From: Scatophagus argus
Taxonomy: Eukaryota; Chordata; Actinopteri; Scatophagidae
Length of the DNA stretch: 64,000 bases
Assembly (NCBI RefSeq): GCF_020382885.2
Contig: NC_058498.1
Coordinates: forward strand, 19,931,001 to 19,995,000
Direction of reading: 5' to 3'
Part shown: piece by piece, positions 63,877-64,000 of the stretch
Layout: the number at the start of each line of letters is the position of its first letter
How positions within the stretch are numbered: the first letter of the stretch is position 1
Made by a program: the position numbers and the translations under genes
The notes under the pieces: model-generated
The model's input: the letters and a program-made list of their open reading frames with translations, nothing else
Database searches by the model: none
Told to the model about the DNA's origin: nothing

Positions 63877-64000
63877 GTAAATATTTGACTGTGAGGGTGA
63901 TGCTCTGGATGTGATCTGAGTGGCACCACGTTGCCTCATTAATCAAACTATCATGGAAGCAAATGCAGACAATAGCAGCATAAGAATTTACTATTACATA

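Overview
The window is vertebrate nuclear DNA, almost certainly from a percomorph-type teleost. It carries six multi-exon protein genes with GT-AG introns. Between and inside them lie CA/TA microsatellites, degenerate Tc1-like transposon copies and a 5'-truncated fish LINE. Orthology was judged by reading spliced exons against remembered vertebrate families; no database search was run. No tRNA or rRNA gene, CRISPR array, virus-like gene or bacterial-type feature was seen.

Layout, left to right. (1) 167-407 (+) is the last coding exon of a furry-like gene (fryl), followed by its 3' UTR to about 2.2-2.3 kb. (2) 2945-5122 (-) is a complete four-exon zar1, a maternal RNA-binding factor of 334 residues. 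(3) 5744-8144 (-) is a complete three-exon slc10a4, a vesicular bile-acid-transporter-like protein of 421 residues. (4) 11984-25433 (-) is a complete nine-exon slain2, a microtubule plus-end factor of 610 residues, with a long 3' UTR reaching about 10.36 kb. (5) 26135-32535 (-) is a complete 27-coding-exon anapc4, an APC/C scaffold subunit of 807 residues, with a non-coding first exon near 33 kb. (6) 36982-63876 (+) is the 5' part of palladin (palld): ten coding exons, 733 codons plus 2 nt. It includes two Ig domains and an FPPPP/polyproline segment, and it runs off the right edge. Exon phases were checked across every junction and agree throughout.

The genes do not form a pathway. fryl-zar1-slc10a4-slain2 matches a block known from human 4p. 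anapc4 and palld are also human chromosome 4 genes but lie far away there, so this looks like a rearranged remnant of one ancestral linkage group. I found no novel multi-gene system. The observations most worth a second look are: a LINE inserted directly against a splice donor of anapc4; a Tc1-derived family whose copies share one junction, one copy showing a marked T-to-C substitution bias; a 23-bp near-perfect hairpin in a palld intron; a 28-bp perfect palindrome in the anapc4 5' intron; and the compact TATA/E-box promoter of zar1.
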